From DATBSL01 sp963729875 (GTDB lineage: Bacteria; Acidobacteriota; Vicinamibacteria; Fen-336), in assembly GCA_963729875.1 (NCBI GenBank), contig CAVSPR010000004.1, forward strand, positions 1 through 64,000: a stretch of DNA of 64,000 bases. The letters are read 5' to 3'. Positions 57,128 through 64,000 of this stretch are shown piece after piece. The first letter of the stretch is position 1. Each line of letters begins with the position of its first letter. The notes beneath the pieces are model-generated. The model was given only the letters and a program-made list of their open reading frames with translations. It was not told where the DNA came from and made no database searches. A program made the position numbers and the translations under genes.

Positions 57128-57133
57128 ATTATC
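57128..57133 (-). promoter_or_regulatory. -10 box, leaderless GTG start of the protease gene
   Basis: Minus-strand GATAAT (5 of 6 bases of TATAAT), 8 nt before the start codon; no Shine-Dalgarno sequence. Confidence 0.45.
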
Positions 57134-57141
57134 CCCCGATG

Positions 57142-57299
57142 GGGACGGCCTCACCTCGACGTTGGAAAAGAGCCGTCCCGCGCCCGACCGACGTCGTCTC
57201 GCCCGGGGGATGGGCGGCGAGACCAGCGGCGGGGTCCGCTCGTCGGGCGCGGGACGGAAAGGGGAAAGAGAATGGGTATCACCGTTGGGGTCTTTCCCC
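57142..57299 (+). other. Structured intergenic region with mutually exclusive stems
   Basis: The 320-bp gap 57120-57439 has no convincing gene but holds four perfect stems. A: GGGACGGC (57142-57149) with GCCGTCCC (57172-57179). B: a 16-bp stem, 57173-57188 with 57242-57257. C, inside B: GTCTCGCC (57196-57203) with GGCGAGAC (57216-57223). D: GGGGAAAGA (57261-57269) with TCTTTCCCC (57291-57299). A and B share bases 57173-57179 and cannot form together. Possible regulatory RNA or cis element. Confidence 0.4.
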
Positions 57300-57424
57300 G
57301 CCTCCCAGTCTCCATCCGGCGCGAGCCGACGGGAATAGTCTTGATGAGCCATCCGGCTGCGACCTCCGGACTAAGCCGGCCGCCGCCTCGTTCGGGTTGG
57401 TCGGATCGGGCGGGGAGCGGCCGC

Positions 57425-57430
57425 TATACT
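57425..57430 (+). promoter_or_regulatory. -10 box of the small membrane protein gene
   Basis: TATACT, with GGAGG immediately after (57431-57435) and ATG at 57440; the transcript would start at about the ATG unless initiation is further upstream. Confidence 0.4.
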
Positions 57431-57439
57431 GGAGGTCTC

Positions 57440-57862
57440 ATGCACAACGAGGCGAGTCCCGGCATCGCGGGCGACGCACCGCCGACGACCCGGACCCGCG
57501 CCCGCCGTCGGCTCCGGCTGCTCGCCGTGCTGCTGAATGCCGTCCTCTTCGGCGCCGGCGTGTACTTCCAGGCCCACCCCCGCGATCGCTACGACCTGTG
57601 GTCCGCGAGCGGAGTGGCCGCCGTGGCCATCCTCAACTCCGCCGCCCTCACCGTACCCACGCGCGACCGCGCCGGCGCCCGCTTCGTCACGCGCCTGCGC
57701 CGGATCGCTCTCCTCGCCAACACCCTGCTCCTCTTCACCGCCGGCGTCATCGTCGTGCTCGCCGCCCTGCGCGATTGGCGGCACGCCCTCCTCCAGGGGG
57801 TCGCCCTCGGCGTTCCCCCGCTGCTGACGATCGTCGCCCTGCGCCGCTACCCGCAGGGGTAG
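57440..57862 (+). CDS. Four-helix membrane protein, unknown function
   Basis: 140 aa from ATG 57440. Hydrophobic segments about residues 28-45, 52-70, 90-108 and 115-130; basic N-terminus (RTRARRRLR). No family recognised. It ends 2 bp before uvrC and is probably cotranscribed with it. Confidence 0.6.
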   Translation: MHNEASPGIAGDAPPTTRTRARRRLRLLAVLLNAVLFGAGVYFQAHPRDRYDLWSASGVAAVAILNSAALTVPTRDRAGARFVTRLRRIALLANTLLLFTAGVIVVLAALRDWRHALLQGVALGVPPLLTIVALRRYPQG

Positions 57863-57864
57863 GC

Positions 57865-59704
57865 ATGTCCCTCGCCGACAAGCTCGAGCAGCTCCCCGCC
57901 CGCCCCGGCGTCTACCTCTTCAAGGGGGCGGAGGGGGGCATCCTCTACGTCGGCAAGGCCCGCGTGCTGCGCGACCGCGTGCGCTCGTACTTCCAGGCCT
58001 CGCGCCCGGCCGAGCTCCACAAGACCCGGATGGTCGGGGAGATCGCCGACCTCGACCTCGTGGTCACCGACAGCGAGATGGAGGCGCTCGCCCTCGAGAA
58101 CAACCTCATCAAGCGCCACAAGCCGCCGTACAACGTGCGGCTCCGCGACGACAAGAACCACCCCTACCTCAAGCTGACCCTCTCCGAGGAGTACCCGCGC
58201 CTGTACGTCGTGCGCCGGCCCTCGGAGGACGGCAACGCCTACGGCGGGCCGTACATCCCGGCCAGCCTCGGGAGGAAGACCGCCGGCCTGGTGCGCAAGC
58301 TCTTCGGCATCCGCTCCTGCAAGGAGACGCTCGACGGGCGGCGCCCGCGGCCGTGCCTGCAGCACCAGATCAAGCGCTGCCTCGCGCCCTGCGTGGCGGA
58401 GGTCTGCCGGCTCGACCGCTACCGCCGCTCCTGCGAGGACGCGCGGCTCTTCCTGGAGGGCCGCACCGAGGAGGTCGTGCGCCGCCTGCGGCTGCAGATG
58501 GAGGAGGCCGCGGGGGCGGAGCGCTTCGAGGAGGCCGGCTCGCTGCGCGACCAGGTCCAGGCGCTGCTGCGCCTCGAGGCCCCGCAGAAGATCACCACCA
58601 CCGACATCGAGGAGCGCGACCTGTTCGCGGCCCACGTCGAGGGCGACCGCGCCGCGGTGCAGGCCTTCAGCGTGCGCGACGGGAGGGTGGTGGCCCGGGA
58701 GGGGTTCCTCCTCGACCGCCTGACCGAGCCCGAGAGCGTGCTCGCCTCGACCCTCCAGCAGTTCTACGCCGTCGGGGCGCTACGTGCCCCGCGAGGTCCT
58801 GCTGCCAGGCGAGATCCCGGACCGCGACCTGCTGGAGCAGTGGCTGGCCGCGCGGCGGGGGACGGCCGTCCGCATCCACGTCCCGCAGCGCGGCGAGAAG
58901 GTCCGCCTCCTCGAGCTCGTCGTCCGCAACGCGCGGTTGGCCTTCGATCTCGAGTGGAAGCACCCCCGCCGGCAGTCGCGAGGAGATCCTGCGAGCGCTG
59001 CGGGACCTCCTCGACCTCGAGGTCGAGCCCCAGCGCATCGAGTGCTTCGACATCTCGAACATCCAGGGCTCGGACGTCGTCGCCTCGATGGTCGGCATTC
59101 GAGGGCGGGCCTGCCGAAGAAGTCGGACTACCGGAAATTCCGGGTGAAGAGCGTCTCCGGCGCGCCCGACGACTTCGCCTCGATGCGCGAGGTGGTGGGC
59201 CGGCGCTACAAGAGGCTGCTCGAGGAGGGCAAGGACCTGCCCGACCTCGTGCTCATCGACGGCGGCAAGGGCCAGCTCGGAGCCGCGGTCGAGGCCCTCG
59301 AGGAGCTGGGCCTCGGGGACCAGCCCGTCGCCTCCCTGGCCAAGAAGGAGGAGCTGCTGTTCGTCCGCGGGGCGAGCGGGCCGATCGCGCTGCCGCGCTC
59401 GTCTCCCGTCCTGCAGCTCGTCCAGCGGGTCCGGGACGAGGCCCACCGCTTCGCCGTCGGCTTCCACCGGCAGGCCCGCTCGAGCCGGACCCTCCGGTCC
59501 GAGCTCGACGACATCGCCGGCGTCGGCCCCGCCACCCGCCGCAAGCTCCTCTCGTTCTTCGGCTCGGTGCGGGGCGTCCGGGGCGCCGCCGAGGCCGAGC
59601 TGGCGGCGGTGGTGGGGAAGGCCACGGCCGCCCGCGTCCGCGCCCACTTCGACGGGGCGGAGCCGACTGGTTCCTCGACCGCCCCTTCCTCGTCGCAGCG
59701 GTGA
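57865..59704 (+). CDS. uvrC: Excinuclease ABC subunit C, four +1 frameshifts
   Basis: Corrected length 611 aa. GIY-YIG nuclease domain at the N-terminus (ARPGVYLFK, ILYVGKA), Cys-rich RPCLQHQIKRCLAPC, UVR motif (about 200-235), RNase-H-like nuclease domain (CFDISNIQGSD, VLIDGGKGQL) and C-terminal HhH repeats (DIAGVGPATRRKLL). Extra bases near 58785, 58972, 59100 and 59112 each shift the frame, and all conserved blocks are kept when they are removed. Nucleotide excision repair, dual incision with UvrB. Confidence 0.9.
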
Positions 59705-59765
59705 ACCGGGTCGAGGCCTCCACCCACTGGGAGCAGCCCCGGCGATCGCCCGTCCGGACGTGTGG

Positions 59766-59771
59766 TAGGCT
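59766..59771 (+). promoter_or_regulatory. -10 box of the amidohydrolase gene
   Basis: TAGGCT, 44 bp before ATG 59816; AAGGAG at 59805-59810 is the ribosome site. Confidence 0.35.
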
Positions 59772-59815
59772 CGCCCGCTCTGCCGCGACCTGGCAAAGGA
59801 AGACAAGGAGTGAGA

Positions 59816-61177
59816 ATGCACGTCGCATCCCGGGCTGTGCGCTGCCTGCCCCTGTTCGCGGGCCTCGCCGCCGTGCCGTCGGCTCACGGCCAGGAGCCCT
59901 CCGTCGCGCCTGCCGCCGCCGTCCTCTTCGAGAACGTCCGGGTCTTCGACGGGACCTCCGCGACGCTGTCCGCGCCGTCGAACGTGCTGGTCGTCGGGAA
60001 CACCATCCAGGCGATCTCGACCGCGCCCATACCGGCCCCGGCCGGCGCTCCTCTCACTCGGATCGCGGCCGGCGGCCGGACCCTCATGCCGGGGCTCATC
60101 GACGCCCACACGCACCTGATGTTCGCGACCGTCCCCCAGATGCTGATCCTGACCGGCGACATCGGCTACGTCCACATCGCCGCCGCGAAGGGGGCGACGG
60201 ACACGCTGATGCGCGGCTTCACGAGCGTCCGCGACCTGGGGGGGCCCGTCTTCGGGCTGAAGCGCGCCGTCGACGCCGGGCTCGTGGCCGGGCCGCGGAT
60301 CTGGCCCTCGGGCGCCTTCATCTCGCAGAGCGGCGGCCACGGCGACTTCCGGCTGCCGACCGAGATCCCGGCCCGGCCGGGCGACTTCAGCTACGCCGAG
60401 CGCGTCGGTGCGGCGGCGATCGCCGACAGCCCCGACCTCGTGCGGCAGCGCACCCGCGAGCAGCTGCAGCTCGGGGCCTCGCAGATCAAGCTCATGGCCG
60501 GCGGCGGCGTCGCGTCGAGCTTCGACCCGCTCGACGTCACGCAGTACACGACCCCGGAGCTGCGGGCCGCCGTCGAGGCGGCCGAGAACTGGGGCACGTA
60601 CGTCACGGTTCACGCCTACACGCCGCGGGCGGTGCGGCAGGCGATCGAGGCGGGGGTGAAGTGCATCGACCATGGGCAGCTGCTCGACGAGGCCACGGCG
60701 AGGCTCATGGCCGAGAAGGGCATCTGGTGGAGCCTGCAGCCGTTCGTGGACGACGGGCCGTCGGCCTTCCCGGAGGGTTCGCCGAACCGCAAGAAGCAGC
60801 TCGAGATGTTCGGCGGCACTGACACCGCCTACGGCCTCGCGAAGAGGCTCGGCATACGAACCGCGTGGGGGACCGACGTGCTGTTCGACGCGGCGGTCGC
60901 GGCCAGGCAGGGAGCGAAGCTCGCGGGGATGACGCGCTGGTACACGCCGCTCCAGGTGCTCAAGATGGCGACCGCGGACAACGCGGAGTTGCTGGCCCTG
61001 TCCGGCCTGCGCAGCCCCTACCCGGGCAAGCTCGGCGTCGTGCGGGAGGGCGCCCTCGCCGACCTCCTCCTCGTGGACGGCGACCCGATCGCGAACCTCG
61101 ACCTCGTGGCCGACCCGGCGAGGACCTTCGTCGTGATCATGAAGGACGGCCGGGTCTACAAGAACACGCTGCGATGA
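59816..61177 (+). CDS. Exported amidohydrolase (imidazolonepropionase/prolidase-like)
   Basis: 453 aa; ATG 59816 is chosen over a GTG upstream because it opens a signal peptide (PLFAGLAAVPSAHGQ) and has a ribosome site. Metal motifs of the amidohydrolase superfamily: LIDAHTHL, Lys in QIKLMAGGG, VTVHAYT, CIDHGQL and AWGTDVLF. Similar periplasmic enzymes hydrolyse Xaa-Pro or cyclic amides. Substrate unknown. Confidence 0.85.
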   Translation: MHVASRAVRCLPLFAGLAAVPSAHGQEPSVAPAAAVLFENVRVFDGTSATLSAPSNVLVVGNTIQAISTAPIPAPAGAPLTRIAAGGRTLMPGLIDAHTHLMFATVPQMLILTGDIGYVHIAAAKGATDTLMRGFTSVRDLGGPVFGLKRAVDAGLVAGPRIWPSGAFISQSGGHGDFRLPTEIPARPGDFSYAERVGAAAIADSPDLVRQRTREQLQLGASQIKLMAGGGVASSFDPLDVTQYTTPELRAAVEAAENWGTYVTVHAYTPRAVRQAIEAGVKCIDHGQLLDEATARLMAEKGIWWSLQPFVDDGPSAFPEGSPNRKKQLEMFGGTDTAYGLAKRLGIRTAWGTDVLFDAAVAARQGAKLAGMTRWYTPLQVLKMATADNAELLALSGLRSPYPGKLGVVREGALADLLLVDGDPIANLDLVADPARTFVVIMKDGRVYKNTLR

Positions 61178-61436
61178 GCCGGGGGCCGGTGCCGGCGGGG
61201 GTCGTCGCCCCCGACCCGGGCCGCTCGCGGCGGCCGAAGGCGTTGCTGCGGGGCGACCCTTGCGGCCGGGAGCGGGCGAAGCCGATCTGGTACAGCGTGG
61301 CGAGGACGTCCGGGCGGGCGCGCAGGCTCCAGGCCGGCTTCGCCGCCTCCCACTGGCTCTGATCCAGGGCCGGGTTCGTCTCGGCGTCCACGACGGCCCG
61401 GGCGACGACCTGCCGCCCGGCGGGCACGGGGATCAC
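61137..61436 (-). CDS. Possible hypothetical protein in the amidohydrolase-ATPase gap
   Basis: Open frame of 99 codons from GTG 61436 (VIPVPAGRQVVARAVVDAET...) overlapping the amidohydrolase end by 41 bp. The N-terminal half has a protein-like composition, the C-terminal half is Arg/Pro/Gly-rich. May be a remnant or non-coding. The gap also has GC-rich inverted repeats near 61195-61235 (GGGGGTCG with CCCCCGACC) that could terminate the amidohydrolase gene. Confidence 0.25.
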   Translation of the reverse strand: MIPVPAGRQVVARAVVDAETNPALDQSQWEAAKPAWSLRARPDVLATLYQIGFARSRPQGSPRSNAFGRRERPGSGATTPAGTGPRLIAACSCRPGRPS

Positions 61437-61469
61437 GCCCCGGCGATCTCGAGCCGAGCCTCCAACACG

Positions 61470-62600
61470 TCAGCCGCCGAAGCCCTGGTCCCAGCCGGAG
61501 GTCGTGGACGCCGCGCCGCCCCGCTGGTCGCGGGCGAGGGCCTGCTTGACGACGTCGAGGTCGATGCGCACCACCCCGTTGGCGCCGGCGGCCGCGTGGG
61601 GGTCGAACTCGAGCGGCCCCACGATCCGGCGGAAGACCTCCTTGAGCGCGCGCGCCCCGAGGCGGGGCTGGCGGGCCGCCTCCCGCACGATGCGCTCGAC
61701 CGCGTCCTTCGTGATCTCGAGCCGGCACCCGAAGCTCGCGAAGTAGGCCTGGGCCTGGCGCAGGCCCGAGTCGGTGCCCTCGACGAAGATCTTCGTGAGG
61801 GCCTCCTCGCCGAGGGCCTCGAGGAGCACCACCGCGTCGAAGCGGGACAGGAACTGCGGGCTCACCCCGTACTCGAAGAGGTCCTCGGTCTTCAGCCAGT
61901 CGCGCAGCGAGAACTGCAGCTCCTCGCGGGCGCGGCCGTCCTCGTCCACCACCGTCACCGGCCGCAGGGCCCCCTGGTCCTTGCCCGCGGTGACGCGGTA
62001 GTACACGGCATCGTAGAGGCCCTCGAAGGCCCCGGCGCACACGAACAGAAGGCCGCTCGAGTCCACGCTCACCCTGGCTCCGCCCGCCCAGTCGGGCAGG
62101 GTGAAGGGCACCGCCTCGTTCTCGATCAGGGTGAGGAGGGCCTCCTGGGCCCGGATGCCGGCCACGTTCGGCTGGCCTCCGACCTGGCTGCGGATCTTGT
62201 CCACCTCGTCGACGAAGACGAGGCCGTGGCTGGCCTGCCCGACGAGCCGCTCGACCGTCGCCGCCTCCCCGAGCTGCTCGCGCGCCCGCTCGACGAGCCG
62301 CATCAGCAGCTTCTCCGCGGGGTGGCCCTGCTCGGCCTCCTCGCCCAGGACGTTCGCATGCACGCGCACCACGGTGGACCGCAGGGCGAGGGCGGGGCTC
62401 GCGGCGAGGAGGGCCTCCACCGCCTGCATGAGCGTCGTCTTCCCCGACCCGGAGGAGCCGATGAGGAGGATGTTGCCGACCTTGAGGCGGGCCAGCTTCT
62501 TCGCGAGCGCGACCGACATCTCGCGAACGGCCTCCTTCTGGCCGACGACCCTCTTCTCGAGCGCCTGGGCGATCTGTATGGGCGACGGGGTGGCGGGCAC
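61470..62600 (-). CDS. ClpX-like AAA+ ATPase without zinc-binding domain
   Basis: 376 aa from GTG 62600. Walker A GSSGSGKTT, Walker B LVFVDEVDKI, arginine region RFDAVV and C-terminal small domain EAARQPRLGARALKEVFRRIV match ClpX/HslU-type unfoldases. The N-terminal zinc domain of ClpX is absent and no clpP adjoins. The IGF loop for ClpP binding is not visible, so it may act alone. A leaderless GTG is likely. Confidence 0.85.
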   Translation of the reverse strand: MPATPSPIQIAQALEKRVVGQKEAVREMSVALAKKLARLKVGNILLIGSSGSGKTTLMQAVEALLAASPALALRSTVVRVHANVLGEEAEQGHPAEKLLMRLVERAREQLGEAATVERLVGQASHGLVFVDEVDKIRSQVGGQPNVAGIRAQEALLTLIENEAVPFTLPDWAGGARVSVDSSGLLFVCAGAFEGLYDAVYYRVTAGKDQGALRPVTVVDEDGRAREELQFSLRDWLKTEDLFEYGVSPQFLSRFDAVVLLEALGEEALTKIFVEGTDSGLRQAQAYFASFGCRLEITKDAVERIVREAARQPRLGARALKEVFRRIVGPLEFDPHAAAGANGVVRIDLDVVKQALARDQRGGAASTTSGWDQGFGG

Positions 62601-62606
62601 GGCCCG

Positions 62607-62612
62607 ATTCTA
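62607..62612 (-). promoter_or_regulatory. -10 box, leaderless start of the ClpX-like gene
   Basis: Minus-strand TAGAAT, 6 nt before the GTG at 62600. Confidence 0.5.
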
Positions 62613-62640
62613 CGCCGCTCCCGCTCCCCGAGCGCTGTGC

Positions 62641-62646
62641 TAGCAT
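62641..62646 (+). promoter_or_regulatory. -10 box of trpS
   Basis: TAGCAT, 12 nt before ATG 62659, back-to-back with the minus-strand box at 62607-62612. Confidence 0.45.
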
Positions 62647-62658
62647 GACGGTTTCGCC

Positions 62659-63657
62659 ATGCCCCGACCCCGCATCCTCTCCGGCATGCGCCCCACCGGC
62701 GCGCTCCACCTCGGCAACTACATGGGCGCCCTCGAGAACTGGGTCACCCTCCAGGACCGGTACGACTGCTTCTTCTCCGTCGTCGACTGGCACTCGCTCA
62801 CCACGGATTACGCCGACCCTTCGGCCATCCGCGAGAACGTGATCGAGGTGGCCACCGACTGGCTGGCCGCCGGCATCGACCCGGCGCGTTCGACCGTCTT
62901 CATCCAGAGCCTGGTCCCGCAGCACGCGGAGCTGCACCTGCTGCTCTCGATGATCGTGCCCGTGCCGTGGCTGGAGCGCGTGCCGACCTACAAGGAGCAG
63001 CAGCAGAACATCGAGGGGAAGGACCTCTCGACCTACGGCTTCCTCGGCTACCCCTTGCTGCAGACCGCCGACATCATCATCTACAAGGCGGACGCGGTGC
63101 CGGTGGGTGAGGACCAGGCGCCCCACATCGAGATCGCGCGGGAGATCGTGCGCCGCTTCAACAACCTCTACGGCGACGTCTTCCCGGAGCCGCAGACGCT
63201 GCTGACCGAGTCGAAGCGCATCCCCGGCACCGACGGGCGCAAGATGTCGAAGTCCTACGGCAACGCGATCTACCTCAAGGACGAGCCGGAGGTGGTGAGA
63301 CAGAAGCTGCGGCCGATGGTCACCGACCCCGCGCGCAAGCGCCGCACCGACCCCGGCGACCCCGACGTGTGCCCCGTGTTCGACCTGCACCGCGCCTTCT
63401 CGCCTCTCGCGACGCGGGAGTGGGCGGCCGCGGGCTGTCGCTCCGCCGGGATCGGTTGCCTCGACTGCAAGGCGAAGCTGGCCGAGCACATGCTCGAGCG
63501 CCTGGCGGACGTCCACGCCCGGCGCCCCGAGTTCGCGAAGCGCCCCGACACCGTGTGGGACGTCCTCATCGAAGGCTCGAAGAAGGCCCGCGAGGTGGCC
63601 GAGGCCACCATGGAGGACGTGCGCGGGGCCATGAAGATCCGCTACTCGAGGCCGTGA
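62659..63657 (+). CDS. trpS: Tryptophanyl-tRNA synthetase
   Basis: 332 aa, class I. HIGH-type motif GALHLGNYMGAL, KMSKS in GRKMSKSYGNAI, tryptophan-pocket segment VPVGEDQAPHIEIAREI. Charges tRNA-Trp in the cytoplasm. A CLDCKAK segment near residue 270 is the only unusual point. Overlaps scpA by GTGA. Confidence 0.95.
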   Translation: MPRPRILSGMRPTGALHLGNYMGALENWVTLQDRYDCFFSVVDWHSLTTDYADPSAIRENVIEVATDWLAAGIDPARSTVFIQSLVPQHAELHLLLSMIVPVPWLERVPTYKEQQQNIEGKDLSTYGFLGYPLLQTADIIIYKADAVPVGEDQAPHIEIAREIVRRFNNLYGDVFPEPQTLLTESKRIPGTDGRKMSKSYGNAIYLKDEPEVVRQKLRPMVTDPARKRRTDPGDPDVCPVFDLHRAFSPLATREWAAAGCRSAGIGCLDCKAKLAEHMLERLADVHARRPEFAKRPDTVWDVLIEGSKKAREVAEATMEDVRGAMKIRYSRP

Positions 63658-64000
63658 GCGAAGAGAACGACACGCCGGCGGACCCGCCCGCCGGGACCGC
63701 CCCGCCGGAGGAGCACCGCCCCGACGAGGGGGCCGCGGCCCCCGCCGTCGCCGAGCGCGTCACCGTCCCCGAGGGCATGGAGTCGGTGCTCCCCGAGGAC
63801 GCGCCGAGGATCCTGCTGCCCCTCTTCGAGGGCCCGCTCGACCTCCTCCTCTACCTCATCAAGCGGGAGAAGATCGACATCCACGACATCCCGATCGCCC
63901 CCATCACGCGCCAGTACATGGAGTACCTGGAAGTGATGCGCGAGCTGAACCTCGACGTGGCCGGCGAGTTCATGGTGATGGCGGCCACCCTCATCCACAT
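63654..64000 (+). CDS. scpA: Segregation and condensation protein A (3' end missing)
   Basis: GTG 63654 overlaps the trpS stop. After an acidic, Pro-rich leader of about 45 residues comes the ScpA start: LPLFEGPLDLLLYLIKREKIDIHDIPI, then APITRQYMEYL and AGEFMVMAATLIHI at the window edge. ScpA is the kleisin of the SMC-ScpAB complex. The trpS-scpA pairing is usual in Acidobacteria and some other phyla. Confidence 0.9.
   Translation, partial: MSEENDTPADPPAGTAPPEEHRPDEGAAAPAVAERVTVPEGMESVLPEDAPRILLPLFEGPLDLLLYLIKREKIDIHDIPIAPITRQYMEYLEVMRELNLDVAGEFMVMAATLIH

Noticed and set aside
57142..57299. Known riboswitch, 6S RNA, SRP RNA or tmRNA
   Set aside because: None of the conserved sequence motifs of these RNAs could be matched by eye; reported only as an unassigned structure.
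57091..57439. Upstream extension of the uvrC frame through the structured gap
   Set aside because: The frame is Arg/Pro/Ser-rich without homology and uvrC has a normal start at 57865.

Overview
The window is about 64 kb of very GC-rich DNA from a Gram-negative bacterium: there is an outer-membrane barrel, several lipoproteins, a TonB-like domain and many Sec- or Tat-type signal peptides. Eukaryotic-type Ser/Thr kinases (one with a TolB/WD40-like C-terminus starting MSLSPGQRLGPYEI), DUF5107, DUF3604 and GloVer-repeat proteins, and the trpS-scpA gene pair are most typical of Acidobacteriota (for example Thermoanaerobaculia-like lineages). That placement is inference; there is no rRNA in the window. 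No tRNA, CRISPR array, insertion sequence, integrase or phage gene was seen.

Layout. 1-9.5 kb: outer-membrane barrel (partial), exported arylsulfatase, DUF3604 lipoprotein, a Gly-rich 95-aa protein, an unrecognised protein and a large exported Tyr/Gly-rich repeat protein. 9.5-14.4 kb: a tight operon of a sensor histidine kinase, a membrane-anchored parvulin-type PPIase and three HupE/UreJ-like membrane proteins. 14.4-16.9 kb: sugar isomerase-like protein, acetyl-xylan esterase and a GH47 mannosidase remnant. 17-22.4 kb: a peroxide-stress block (PerR/Fur, rubrerythrin, Fe-S oxidoreductase, DUF3501), then a PRC/MgtE-N/CBS protein paired with an atypical Nramp transporter. 22.5-30.4 kb: M24 peptidase-like protein, DUF4019 protein, an RsbU-like phosphatase divergent from a Ser/Thr kinase, YciI-like protein, a second histidine kinase and a small membrane protein. 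30.5-37.9 kb: HGSNAT-like acyltransferase and DUF5107-TPR protein, divergent from a spermidine-synthase-like membrane protein. 37.9-46.2 kb: a Ser/Thr kinase ending in a TonB domain, then a six-gene reverse-strand operon built around AmmeMemoRadiSam proteins. 46.4-49.7 kb: galactokinase, sodium:solute symporter and a 72-aa membrane protein. 50-52.8 kb: a badly frameshifted GloVer/ELWxxDGT repeat gene. 52.9-64 kb: GH5 hydrolase, two lipoproteins, a hydrogenase-maturation-type protease, a structured intergenic region, uvrC, an amidohydrolase, a ClpX-like ATPase, trpS and the start of scpA.

The most interesting locus is 39.4-46.2 kb. It encodes AmrS radical SAM, a Memo-AMMECR1 fusion, two DUF362 proteins and a NapH/NapG-like polyferredoxin with an internal Tat-like segment. 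All carry apparent export or membrane signals, which suggests an extracytoplasmic redox system of unknown chemistry.

Two general features matter to a reader. First, many conserved genes carry single extra bases, nearly all +1. Removing them restores full-length proteins whose lengths divide by three, so they look like sequence errors. They cluster at 0.9-6.4, 18.5-21.1, 43.7-47.4 and 50.3-59.1 kb. Second, many genes have a TANNNT -10-like box only 5-12 nt before the start codon, which suggests widespread leaderless transcription.
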